Shown here piece after piece: positions 1 to 8,790 of a DNA stretch of 31,367 nt (positions within the stretch are counted from its first letter, which is position 1; every line of letters begins with the position of its first letter). Origin of the DNA: Chara braunii (lineage: Eukaryota > Streptophyta > Charophyceae > Charales > Characeae); contig BFEA01000371.1 of the NCBI GenBank assembly GCA_003427395.1, positions 159,902 through 191,268 on the forward strand, written 5' to 3'. Both the position numbers and the translations under genes were made by a program. The notes under the pieces are model-generated. The model was not told where the DNA came from. It was given only the letters and a program-made list of their open reading frames with translations, and did not search any database.

Positions 1-64
<64 letters not shown>
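1..64. repeat. (AG)n microsatellite
   Basis: Perfect AG dinucleotide run at the window edge, so its true length is unknown. Confidence 0.98.
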
Positions 65-69
<5 letters not shown>

Positions 70-238
70 TGACATTCCGCCCGTTGCCCTGTTCTGGTAT
101 TCGGGCAAAGACCTGCCTTTGGACAATGTGCTGAGATTGGGACTTCAGGACACTTCCGGATCGATGACATTGGCGACTTGGCCTTCTCACCCCTCTTCCC
201 CTTCGTCTCCATCTCCCTCCTACTTCGTCTGTGTGTAG
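65..238 (+). CDS. possible 3' coding exon, unrecognised
   Basis: The frame starting at 65 stays open for 57 codons to a TAG at 236-238. Its first half has ordinary protein composition (for example PPVALFWYSGKDLPLDN), then becomes Ser/Pro-rich. There is no ATG start. The frame also reads back through the AG repeat as Glu-Arg repeats, so the true 5' boundary is not visible. The spacing of Trp, Gly and Leu loosely recalls an Ig-like strand, but without the later Asp-Gly-Tyr-Cys I do not call a domain. It could be the last exon of a gene lying to the left, or chance. Confidence 0.2.
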
Positions 239-312
239 TATGGGGGCAGCGCCCCTTCTGTGTATAATGCGCTGCCGCCCATCTCACTGAGTGGTGAATG
301 AATGAATGAGCA

Positions 313-840
313 TTGTCCGTTCCAATCTTGCTGCATCAGAGTGTATGTTCCAGTCTTCCACTGCGTTCTATTGTCCGTTGCTGTGGTCGGTTCCTTGGAT
401 CTGCGCTACCCTTTGCTATGTGTAAATGTGTAAGCGACAGTAAGCCAGATTATTCTCCAGAGGCTCTAGAGCTTGCTAGTGCACATCTACATACTATTCC
501 TGATTGACCAGCCCGATCAAACAAGAATCTGCCACTCGGCGATTGTAAGAGGTAGTTCCCACCGTGTGCACCCTACGGCCATTATCCCACAGGGTCCATG
601 AAGTATCTGCAGACGGCCTGTTATGCACATCTGAGACTGAAGAGTGACGAGTCGTAGAGTGAGGTGCACATTGGGAAAGATTGTTTCGCTGTGCGACTCC
701 AAGGATTGGACAAACAACTGGTAGGGATTTCCGTGCTTCTCGTGCGAAGTGGAGATATTACAGTGTGTTATCGACTGGTACCATGGCAAATTGTGTTGTA
801 GCTGCCCAAGAGATGTGTTGGCAGGTTGTGAGGCAGACAT
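313..840 (+). pseudogene. decayed coding sequence, unrecognised
   Basis: One forward frame (313, 316 and so on) gives protein-like sequence for over 500 bp but is cut by TGA at 505, TAG at 550 and 652, then TAG and TGA near 800-835. Segments between stops look coding: SKPDYSPEALELASAHLHTI, GSMKYLQTACYAHLRLKSDE, VRLQGLDKQLVGISVLLVRS. The stops are TAG or TGA, never TAA, as expected if CAG (Gln) and CGA (Arg) codons decayed by methyl-cytosine deamination. No family is recognised. The reverse strand has an open frame at 517-840, but its composition is less protein-like. The sequence abuts the nad2 fragment immediately downstream. Confidence 0.35.
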
Positions 841-850
841 GAGCTCTTAG

Positions 851-1072
851 ATTACCAAAAACACACTCTTGCAAATGTGTTACGTGTGTTTCCTTTCGGT
901 TTTATCATCCAACATGGCAAACAAATGAATCTACTTTTTTTGCAGTATTGCTTCCATGATATTAGGAGCATTAGCCGCAATGGCTCAAAACAGAGTCGAA
1001 AAAAAAAAACCTTATAGTTCTATTGGCCATGTAGGTTACCTTTTAATCGGTTTTTCATGTGGAACTATCAAC
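851..1072 (+). pseudogene. nad2: nuclear mitochondrial insert (NUMT): nad2 fragment
   Basis: Translation from about 944 gives SIASMILGALAAMAQ followed by YSSIGHVGYLLIGFSCGTI, the highly characteristic internal region of plant/algal mitochondrial NADH dehydrogenase subunit 2, a proton-pumping membrane subunit of complex I. Upstream, in other frames, FYHPTWQ and LANVLRVF match the preceding part of the same protein, so at least two frameshifts separate these pieces. The stretch that should be the Lys-Arg-Leu-Leu-Ala helix reads Glu-Lys-Lys-Lys-Pro through an A run at 1000-1009. A TGA at 1073 ends the frame where the real protein continues. The fragment is short, frameshifted and surrounded by nuclear repeats, so it is an inactive transfer. 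Chloroplast ndhB is a poorer match. Confidence 0.88.
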
Positions 1073-1311
1073 TGAGTATGTTCCCGGTCCACAAAACTAA
1101 AAAGGCATTGGCATCTTGAAATAATTGCTGTCCGCCATCTGCACAACTGGGAGAGACTATCTGCAACTATTGACCCATTATTGGGTGTTGATCTCACGGT
1201 TGCTATGAACTTGGCAGTATATACTAGTTCAGACCGAGTCTCAATGCTTTCATCATATCTGTGACGTTGGCATTAAAGCGATATTTGCAGGCGTCAAAAC
1301 AGAAAGCCCAA

Positions 1312-1540
1312 GCGGGCTAGGTCACTTGGTTGAGCAAGTAAGTGGCACTCAGGAGGTTGGGGGGTTGAAACCCAACGTTGTCCTTTCCATCCCTTTGGCC
1401 TCCTGGGGTATGCTTCAGATTCACTGGCGGAGATTGTTGGCTTGGGCCTCCCAGCTCGTTGTGGAAGTAGCCAATTCTTTCCAGTCCGCGGCGGGCGTTA
1501 GGAGCTTGGGTACTGCTCCACACACAGATCAGAGATAGGT
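1312..1540 (+). mobile_element. possible tRNA-derived SINE
   Basis: An A-box-like TAGGTCACTTGG (1318-1329) and a weak B-box-like GGTTGAAACCC (1363-1373) lie at the spacing of a Pol III internal promoter. The downstream body has no visible A-tail or target duplication. The B box has three departures from consensus, so this is only a candidate. The open frames across it on both strands are probably incidental. Confidence 0.25.
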
Positions 1541-1884
1541 TGAGGCAGACCTTAGCCTCTCCGATAATAGCAGGAGGTTCTTAGCTGGTAGACTTAGGGG
1601 GGTAGCATAGTTCACCTGTTGCTTCTTCAGGGATAGTTGTGGCCCATTAGGTAGGTAGCTAGGGTGAGATAGACACAAGAGTGAGAGAAGAAACTAGGGT
1701 AGCAAAAAATACAGCTTGTCCCCCATTTATGAGGAGAAGACAGTTGTATTTTTCTATTAAAAACACATGTGGAGCCACTGCGGCGACGGGGAAGGGCGGC
1801 GGGGGGGGGATAGAGGGCAAGGAGACAGAGGTGGAGGAGGGGGAGAGGAGTGTGTGTGTGTGAGACACAGAGAGAGACAGAGTC
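1541..1884. other. non-coding stretch
   Basis: Contains GA-rich and G-rich patches, including a run of G near 1800, and a short GT run near 1850-1861. I see no supportable gene. Confidence 0.5.
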
Positions 1885-2165
1885 CCCATCCACTCCTCCC
1901 TCGCCCCACCCCTCTCCTCGTACCCGCCTCCTGTGCGTTCGTTAACTCCCCCTCCCCATTTCCCGCGGTTCCTTCTCCTGCTCCTCCTCCTGCTGCTGCT
2001 CCTCCTCGGCTCGCTCCTCCTCCTGCTCCTCCTCTTCATCCTCCTCCCCCCGCTCCTCCCTCACCTCCTGCTACTCCTCATCCGCTCTTCCTCCTCCTCC
2101 CGGGCCTCCTCCCAGGCCTCCTGCTCCTCCTCCCACTCCTCCGCCACCTCTCCGCCGCCTTTTCC
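1885..2165. repeat. C+T-rich CTC/CTG-type low-complexity tract
   Basis: The plus strand is almost pure pyrimidine built from imperfect CTCCTC, CTCCTG and CCG triplets. A block with GTTCGTTAAC followed by CCCCTCCCC recurs near 1938, 2664, 3121 and 3209, linking this tract to the larger one at 2620-3590. Open frames here (Pro, Leu or Arg/Ser strings) are by-products of triplets without stops. Confidence 0.9.
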
Positions 2166-2177
2166 TTTTTACTTCCC

Positions 2178-2242
2178 TAATCAATCAATCGAATTGATTG
2201 GTTGATTGATTGACTGATTGATTGACTGATTGACTGATTGAC

Positions 2243-2278
<36 letters not shown>

Positions 2279-2482
2279 AAGCAAAAACAAGGGAAGAACG
2301 GGGCAATCTTTTTTCTTTTTTTTTCGATCGATCAATTGATCAATCAATCAATCAGTCAATCAGTCAATCAATCAATCAATCCTCCACCCGTCCGATTTTT
2401 GCAAACAGAAAACAAAAAATCAGTCAATCAATCAATCGATTTATCAATCAAATTTATTGATTGATTAATTGATTGATCAACT
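2178..2482. repeat. inverted GATT / AATC tetranucleotide microsatellites
   Basis: A (TTGA/GATT)n block at about 2185-2278 is followed by reverse-complement (AATC/TCAA)n blocks at 2325-2381 and 2419-2482, with two short unique spacers. The arms are mutually complementary, so the segment can form a long hairpin or cruciform. Confidence 0.95.
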
Positions 2483-2486
2483 CGGT

Positions 2487-2489
2487 GCG

Positions 2490-2527
<38 letters not shown>

Positions 2528-2528
2528 C
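2487..2528. repeat. compound (GT)n(GA)n microsatellite
   Basis: About five GT units run directly into about sixteen GA units. Confidence 0.95.
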
Positions 2529-2619
2529 GTCATTTAGGTAAATACATATTAGAGTAGTAAAAACATAAGCTTGTAATACAGCAACACCTAACTCTAACCC
2601 AGTTAATGTGAGAGTGGGC

Positions 2620-3590
2620 CCCCGACCCTTCCCTCGTTCCGCTTTCCCTACCCGCCTCTCGCATGTTCGTTAACCCCCTCCCCGTTTCCCATCCCGCTCG
2701 TCCTCCCGCTCCTTCTCCCGCTCCTCTTCTCCCGCTCCTCTTCCGCCCCTTCCCATTTCCCCTCGTGCTCCTTCTCCCGCTCCTAACCCCCTCCCCATTT
2801 CCCCTCCAGACTCCACGCTCCTCCTCCCGCTCCTTCTCCCGCTCCTCCTCTGCCCCTTCCCATTTCCCCTCGCGCTCCTTCTCCCACCCCTAACCCCCTC
2901 CCTGTTTCCTCTGCCGCTGCTCCTCCCACTCCTCCTCCCGCTCTTCCTCTCGCGCCTCCTCCGCCCCTCCCCGTTTCCCCTCCGCCTCTTTCTCCCGCTC
3001 ATCCTCCCGCTCCTCATCCCGCTCCTCCTCCTCCTCCCACTACTCCTCCCACTCCTCCTCCCACTGCTGCTCCCCCCGCGACTCCTCCGCCCCTCCCGGT
3101 TTCCCCTCCCGCTCCTCCTCGTGTTCGTTAACCCCTCCCCGCTTCCCCTCCCACACCTCCTCCTGCTCCTCCTCCGCCCCTTCCCGTTTCCCCTCCCGCT
3201 CCTCGTGTTCGTTAACCCCCTCCCCGTTTCCCCTCCCGCACCTCCTCCCGCTCCTCCTCCCGCGCCTCCTCCGCCCCTTCCTGTTTCCCCTCGCGCTCCT
3301 TCTCCCGCTCCTAAACCCCTCCCCATTTCCCCTGCCGCTCCTCCTCCCGCTACTCCTCCCGCACCTCCTCCCGCTCCTCCTCCCGCACCTCCTCCCGCTC
3401 CTCCCGCTACTCCCACTGCTCCCACTGCTCCCACTGCTCCCACTCCTCCACCAAACAACGTGACAAAGATCCCGCCATAGCCATCTCCCGCCCCCCCTCC
3501 TGCTGCTCCTCCCGCTCCTCCTCCTCCCGTTGCTTCTATTGCTCTTCCTCCCATCCCTCCTCCCACTCCTCCCGCTCCTCCTCCGGCTTC
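2620..3590. repeat. 970-bp C+T-rich minisatellite-like tract
   Basis: The plus strand is about nine-tenths pyrimidine, built from imperfect repeats of CTCCTCCCG plus a longer module containing GTTCGTTAAC, CCCTCCCC and TTTCCCCTCCC. The minus strand stays open for 298 codons (2670-3566), reading Gly/Ala-rich then Arg/Gly/Ser-rich. I do not call it a gene: openness is expected when neither strand can readily form a stop, other frames are also long, and composition follows the repeat. A real glycine-rich protein gene is a minor alternative. Confidence 0.9.
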
Positions 3591-4350
3591 AAAAAATCAT
3601 CCGAATTACTAACGACCGAAGACAAAAAAGAAAACACAAAAGGAAATACTTCGAGAAAAGTATTTTCACTACACAATGGAAAAACGAAGGGCGAGCAAAA
3701 CGAAATGGGGCATGGTTCCAGTAGCCCCGGGATAAAAAGACTTGGACAGCCAGGACAAGTGAGGGACAGTGCATAAAATGAAAAATAATGAAAGAAAATA
3801 CTTGAAAGGATTTCATGTTCTGTCACGTACCTATCAATTAGAGGAGCGCACTTTGCAAAACAAAAGGCAAAAACACGAGACGCATATCTATCAAGTTTTA
3901 ACTACAGGACCGCACTCTCCAACACAAACAAAGAAAGTAGAAGACAGCGCGAAACACTCTGAAACCGTTCTTTAATCCACCAGTACATGGCCCCAACCAG
4001 CTCGAGAATCATGATTGAGCCTCTCGGGAAAAAAACAAGGGCTCAGGGCAGTCAGACCAAAATCGCTGTCAGCACCAGCCAAAAGGCCCAAAACTAAAAC
4101 GAAAACGCTGTGCTGGCGTTTCGGCAAAATAGCTGGCAGCACAGATGTACTGGCGCTTTAAACTACCAGTGCAGCCGAGTACGTTCACGACACAAATCCC
4201 TGGGCCTCCTGCCCAGCCCAGCCTGAAACGTCACTCATACCACGTAACACCGAGTACGATTGAAAAATATGCATTCAGTTTGGCGAGCGCTACCTTTACA
4301 GAGCTAGTGTCTCCTCAAAATCTAACATAATTTCCTGCACTCTTTTGCAG
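3591..4350. other. intergenic or intronic DNA, no gene seen
   Basis: A-rich sequence with short incidental ORFs. The block at 3841-3975 (GAGCGCACTTTGC, a Lys-rich A tract, then CTCTGAAACC) is a diverged relative of the tandem unit at 6125-6411. Confidence 0.5.
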
Positions 4351-4612
4351 CTGCTTCTTTTACAATGTGCTGCATGACTCTGTGATGTGACTTTCTACCG
4401 TCTGTTTGGCAGCGTGACCACCTGCTCACAGGGAACGTCCTCGACCTGCTGTTCAGGGCGTTCAGCCGATCATATCGAGATAGGACCAGATCAAGGTGAG
4501 ATACCACAACAACTACAACGACGGCTTCACCTCTGAAGGAGGACACACATGGGGTTTACTTAGTCTCTACAACGGCAAGACGTCCAATTTTTTTGCGCGA
4601 GAGGATTGCAAG
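4351..4612 (+). CDS. candidate exon cluster, unrecognised protein
   Basis: Three short coding pieces keep phase through plausible splice sites. Piece 1 (4351-4381) follows a strong acceptor (CACTCTTTTGCAG) and reads CFFYNVLHDS. Piece 2 (4413-4495) follows a pyrimidine-rich acceptor ending TTTGGCAG, reads RDHLLTGNVLDLLFRAFSRS and onward, and ends at TCAAG|GTGAGA. Piece 3 (4564-4612) follows TTTACTTAG, reads SLYNGKTSNFFAREDCK, and ends at TGCAAG|GTGCGT. The intron between pieces 2 and 3 is 68 bp and phase-consistent. The gap between pieces 1 and 2 is only 31 bp, too short for a normal plant intron, so piece 1 may be spurious. I do not recognise the protein and found no further exons in the G-rich DNA downstream. 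Confidence 0.4.
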
Positions 4613-4634
4613 GTGCGTTGCGCATAACGAGGAG

Positions 4635-4655
4635 GAGAGGGGAGGGGAGGGGACG
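4635..4655. repeat. G-rich tract with G-quadruplex potential
   Basis: Successive GGGG runs separated by single A or C residues just after the 4612 splice donor, i.e. inside the presumed intron. Confidence 0.6.
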
Positions 4656-4707
4656 GGGCGGGAATGGACACGCAAGTCGGAAGATGCTTCATACACATGC
4701 TAGGGAG

Positions 4708-4789
4708 AGAGGGGGTACCAATACCAATGGCAGTCACAAAATGCATTACAGGAAAGAGGGGGGTACCAATGGCAGTCACAAGCTGGGGG
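4708..4789. repeat. short tandem duplication
   Basis: GGGGGTACCAAT ... GGCAGTCACAA occurs twice about 47 bp apart. Both copies are adjacent to AG-rich sequence. Confidence 0.7.
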
Positions 4790-5057
4790 AATAGTCAACA
4801 GAGGTTACCAGGTGCTTTGCGCGCGTCAGAGACAGAGAAAATTAGAAGTGCAATTGGACGTTGCGAAATGCTTTTCAGTGTTACGCAATACTGAGAAGAA
4901 GTGGGGTCTCAATTAGGGTCTCACGAAGTGCTTTACACACACAGATTGTGGTAAGAAGGAATGCAGTGGCTGGTCCCCAGACACATGCCTTGGGGACGTG
5001 TAAATGGGGGTTGAAAGGTGCTGTGCAGGCCCACCCATGCATATGCACTCACGCACG

Positions 5058-5059
<2 letters not shown>

Positions 5060-5112
<53 letters not shown>
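5060..5112. repeat. (CA)n microsatellite
   Basis: About 26 CA units. The long His/Thr or Cys/Val ORFs that cross it on both strands are repeat artefacts. Confidence 0.98.
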
Positions 5113-5114
<2 letters not shown>

Positions 5115-5690
5115 CTGCATACAGTTGCATACAAGCCTATAATTGCGTGCCTGCAAATAGAACACCGAAAACTGCTGCAAATACAATCATGACAACCAAA
5201 ACTGGGAGAGAGATACAAAGGCTCACGCAAAAAACTAGGCTCGATCCTTTTTTTGATTGCTTCTGGCAAACCTGATGCTGCATACAGCATCAGGGACCCT
5301 ACTCGTTGAGCAACATGTTCGGCCCTGATGATACAACCACCACCAATCAAGGTGACACATTTCTGCTCTGCTCAGGGAAGATATCACATTGAAATGCAAA
5401 CACACTCCACAAGGAAACCACAGCTCTCCTACCTCCTCATCACAGTTCATCGAACATCGGCTTCAGCTCTGCACATCGGGCACCCCCACAGCCTAACATT
5501 TTCAAGAGGGAGGGATGATTTCACTACCTGGGTCTTGTGTGTGGTGCTCTAGCCGCCAAGATTCACTCCGAAGGTACGAATTTTTTTATTTTATTTTTTT
5601 TCTTTCATCAACTTTCATGTCTACATCTTCATTACACCCTTCTGAACCAGCATTCCTTCCGCTCGATGATCACACCAGAAAGACAACTAC
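5113..5690. other. no gene seen
   Basis: Unique-looking DNA with a T-rich run at 5580-5602. Short ORFs on both strands have no coding features that I can recognise. Confidence 0.45.
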
Positions 5691-5692
5691 TA

Positions 5693-5797
5693 CCTTCTTC
5701 ACCCGAATAGACCGCCCGGTCATTATCGCTGCATCTGGACCAAAAGTTGTGCCAAATACAGCTATAATGACCGGGCATTGTATTCGGGTGAAGACGG
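5693..5797. mobile_element. MITE copy 1 (hairpin, TA target site)
   Basis: A 105-bp element whose two halves are inverted copies: the left arm begins CCTTCTTCACCCGAATAG and the right arm ends with the complement of CCGTCTTCACCCGAATAC. About 38 of the first 45 bases pair; the loop is about 15 bp. TA dinucleotides flank both ends (5691-5692, 5798-5799), as for Tc1/mariner-type non-autonomous elements. It encodes nothing. A second copy at 7342 defines the ends. Confidence 0.85.
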
Positions 5798-5879
5798 TAG
5801 GCTGTACACGTCGTGTGCAGTTTCGTGGATCAAGTCACAACACACATAGCAGATAAGCATCCATACCACATGTGTGAAG

Positions 5880-6107
5880 TATCTGCCAAACTATAGTGTC
5901 ACATAACTATGCTTACCGCATACGATTCCCTTGTGGATACTGTCTGCCTGGACAGTGGATACTGCACCGTCTGGCTGGACAGTGGATACTGCACCATCTA
6001 CCTGGACAGTGGAATTAGCACCATCTGCCTGGACAGCGGAATTACCACATGTATGTCATACCATGCTTTCGCACTATCTGCCAAACTATATTGCCACATA
6101 ACTATGC
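5880..6107. repeat. 27-bp minisatellite inside a direct repeat
   Basis: About four units of a 27-bp repeat, starting CTGGACAGTGGATACTGC, fill 5936-6049. The array is bracketed by 33-bp direct repeats (5880-5912 and 6075-6107, TATCTGCCAAACTATA...) that differ at two positions, which suggests a larger duplicated unit. Confidence 0.85.
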
Positions 6108-6138
6108 ACTAGTATGAACTCGAAGAGCACACTTCGCG

Positions 6139-6411
6139 AAACAACCGGTAAAGATAAGAAAACAAGACAAACACGAGGAGCACACTGAAACCATTCATTT
6201 TTTATTTTCTCATTCTCCAAAATATATGATGCACCAGTAAGAAGATGGAATTACCAGGGAATAAGAAAGAGCCAAAACAACCGGTAAAGATAAGAAAACA
6301 AGACCAACACGAGGGGCACACTGAAACCATTCATTTTTTATTTGCTCATTCTCCGAAATATATGATGCACCAGTAAGAAGATGGAATTACCACAAGGGAA
6401 TAAGAAAGAGC
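6139..6411. repeat. 136-bp tandem duplication
   Basis: Two copies (6139-6274, 6275-6411) beginning AAACAACCGGTAAAGATAAG. They differ by a few substitutions and a short indel near the end. Confidence 0.93.
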
Positions 6412-6456
6412 TGGTTAGAGGGAAGAAAAAGGGAATGCCCAAAGAGCTGAAGTGAA

Positions 6457-6606
6457 AGCGACAAGGGATGGACTGACAGCAAGTGGGGATGGATTACTCC
6501 ACGAAGTAATCGCACACTGTCGATATAGCACAGCGACAAGGGATGGACTGACAGCAAGTGGGGATGGATAACTCGACGAAGTACTCGCACACTTTCAATA
6601 TAGCAC
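6457..6606. repeat. 75-bp tandem duplication
   Basis: Two copies (6457-6531, 6532-6606) beginning AGCGACAAGGGATGGACTG, about 90% alike. Confidence 0.92.
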
Positions 6607-6720
6607 TTGCCCACGACACACCGTTGAGGGTACACATCTACAAAACACACAAGACCCCCGAGCAGAAGAACAGCAGACAAAATATAGCCTTCCGAAAAAG
6701 CTGTCTGAAAATACCCACAA

Positions 6721-6952
6721 CCGCGGCCCAAGAAGAGGGATTCTTTGCACAAAGTACTACCGACCGATCTGGAATATTCCAGAGGGCAATATACACAAAA
6801 ACTAGGAAAATCAACCTGCTATTTACTGATCCAACATCCGCGGCCCAAGAAGGGGGGGGATTCTTTGTACAAAGTACTACCGACCGATCTGGAATATTCC
6901 ACAGAGCAATATACACAAAAACTAGGAACATCAAGCTGCTATTTAGTATACA
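6721..6952. repeat. 117-bp tandem duplication
   Basis: Two copies (6721-6837, 6838-6952) beginning CCGCGGCCCAAGAAG. The longer ORFs here on both strands only reflect this duplication. Confidence 0.92.
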
Positions 6953-7341
6953 CTGATCGTCTATCCTGGAAAGACGAAGCCAAAGTGCACAAGTATCGAC
7001 AGTCAACCCATCCAAAAGTCATGAGGCCTGGCGAAACGACGCCTGCCCGGACAAGCATCCAGACCCACAAAGCCCTCCTGGCCAAATGGAGCATGATCAC
7101 CTACCAAAGGACATTAAACACAACCAACCGCATCCGCCTTCTAATCCGCGTGGTTGAAATACCCAAATTGACGAGCTGCGTTCGTGTGTTTTGCTTAAAA
7201 CCTACCCTAAATTGTTATACAGGAATCGACCGACCAAAGGTGGGGATGTACTGAACAGGGGTGCTTGAGATAGATATGGGGCACCAGATTATCTGCCAGA
7301 ACAGACAGCTTCTTCCTTACTCCCAATTTGGCAATTCACTA
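6953..7341. other. no gene seen
   Basis: Unique sequence with a forward frame (to 7254) lacking recognisable motifs. Confidence 0.4.
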
Positions 7342-7452
7342 CCGCCTTCACCCGAACAGAATGCCCCGTCATTATAGCTGTATCTGGACTGAAAAGTGCA
7401 CCAAAATACGGCTATACTGACCGAGCGTTCTATTCGGTTCGGGTGAAGACAG
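7342..7452. mobile_element. MITE copy 2 (hairpin, TA target site)
   Basis: A 111-bp relative of the element at 5693. It begins CCGCCTTCACCCGAACAG and ends CGGGTGAAGACAG, with TA on both sides (7340-7341, 7453-7454). The core ATTATAGCTGTATCTGGAC is shared with copy 1. The right arm carries a small internal duplication (CGGTTCGG). Confidence 0.85.
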
Positions 7453-7607
7453 TAGTTCATGGGACTGACAAGCACAGGTTATTCCTGAGACCAGCCGGTC
7501 TCATTCGAACGATTCCTTGTTGCATGTACGACACATTGCAAGGCCCATATCTTATCATAAGAGAGATTTACTGTTACATTCCCAGAAGTCAGCAGGAAGC
7601 TAAGTAA

Positions 7608-7680
7608 TGACTTCCCCTATGGGTCCTCTGACTTCCCCTACCGGTCCTCTGACTTCCCCTACCTGTCCTCTGACTTCCAA
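7608..7680. repeat. 21-bp minisatellite
   Basis: Units start at 7608, 7629, 7650 and 7671, each TGACTTCCCCTA plus a variable pair and GTCCTC. The fourth unit is partial. Confidence 0.92.
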
Positions 7681-7689
7681 TAGGTACAC

Positions 7690-8276
7690 ATCAAACAAAC
7701 CAGTTGGATCTCGCCGGTATCACCTATAGGCTTTAACGTTGTAAGTTGTTGTTTAGTCACCTGTCCCCCAATCGATATCAGTTCTGGCGACAGAAACACC
7801 TAGAACAACATTACAATTCTTGTATGTTAGCACTGTGCTTTTGAAACAATCCCGACCTCAGATCGAGACCACCCATTTCAAAATTCAAATGGTGTTTCCA
7901 CAAACGGAAACAGTGCACAGGAAATCATTATCAACTGCTAAGGGATGATTAACGTAATTGAATCGGGTATACATGCCAATTAACTGTTCGAGTGCTAGGA
8001 TCCATCATCGCTTCCGGACACACATGCCCATCATCAATTGCTGTCTAACAATCCACAGCAGGCAGCACCACAGCCTGGCGAACAAGGGAGAGACTACGTA
8101 TAACTCGGAAAAAGAAATAAGCACAACTACATAAGATCATGTGCGCTGGACAGTTCAGGGGTCGGTGCACAATCTGAGCGTTGAACATTAGCATCAGGGA
8201 AACCGGCAACGTTAGCATCAAACATCGGAATCCTGTTCGGTACAATAGCATCTTTATTATTCGATAAAAATTTTGA
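7690..8276. other. no gene seen
   Basis: Unique DNA. The minus-strand frames at 8045-8462 lack motifs and are not supported as genes. Confidence 0.4.
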
Positions 8277-8299
8277 ATGCACATTGCACCTATGTCGAG

Positions 8300-8790
8300 G
8301 AAGCATCGCAAAGTCGTGCTTCAGGTCCTCCTCACGATCCTCCTTGCAAGAGATCGCCAGAGGCTCAAAACAAGGACCGCCCTGGACTCTAAATTCCAGG
8401 GGGGGAAATCCCGAAAAGGAAAAGTCATTTTGAAGAAGAGCCTGCTCCCAAAAGATGAGCATGGCGTGCTACCAGGGCATCTTCGCCTCATCCCTATAGC
8501 AAAACAGGTCGTGATTAAAGCAGCAAGAAGCCTGGCATAAACCGAACCATCACAAAAGTCATGCTCCAGGTCCTATCAAAGATCCCCCTTGCCCAAGATC
8601 GAAGGCAGAGGAAGAACCACCCAGTACTCTGAAATCCCAGGAAAAAGAGAATCAGGAAACAAAAAAGGACAGGAAGAGTTGCTTCCGAAGAGCAACCTCC
8701 CGCTCAAAGATGCGACGTCGTGGTATCACGTCTTGTCAACTGTCCTGGTCGAAGAACGGGGCATACGGATAGCAACACGAAGCCTGACAC
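8300..8790. repeat. diverged tandem duplication, about 250-bp period
   Basis: The block from 8300 (AAGTCGTGCTTCAGGTCCTC ... CAAGAGATCGCCAGAGG) recurs from about 8552 (AAGTCATGCTCCAGGTCCTA ... CAAGATCGAAGGCAGAGG) with roughly 70% identity by eye. Both copies then run into Lys/Arg-rich coding-like sequence. Confidence 0.65.

Noticed and set aside
65-238. Immunoglobulin-like domain, hence an animal genome
   Set aside because: Only a loose Trp/Gly/Leu spacing is shared, the conserved C-terminal Cys motif is missing, and nad2 and the retroelement indicate a green lineage.
2670-3566. 298-codon minus-strand Gly/Arg-rich ORF
   Set aside because: It follows the purine-rich repeat exactly, several other frames are also open, and there is no non-repeat domain or recognisable start context.
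4913-5350. 145-codon minus-strand ORF crossing the CA repeat
   Set aside because: Its core is a Cys/Val string from the microsatellite, and the flanks have no protein features.
5936-6049. CRISPR-like array
   Set aside because: The 27-bp units are contiguous with no unique spacers, in a eukaryotic context.
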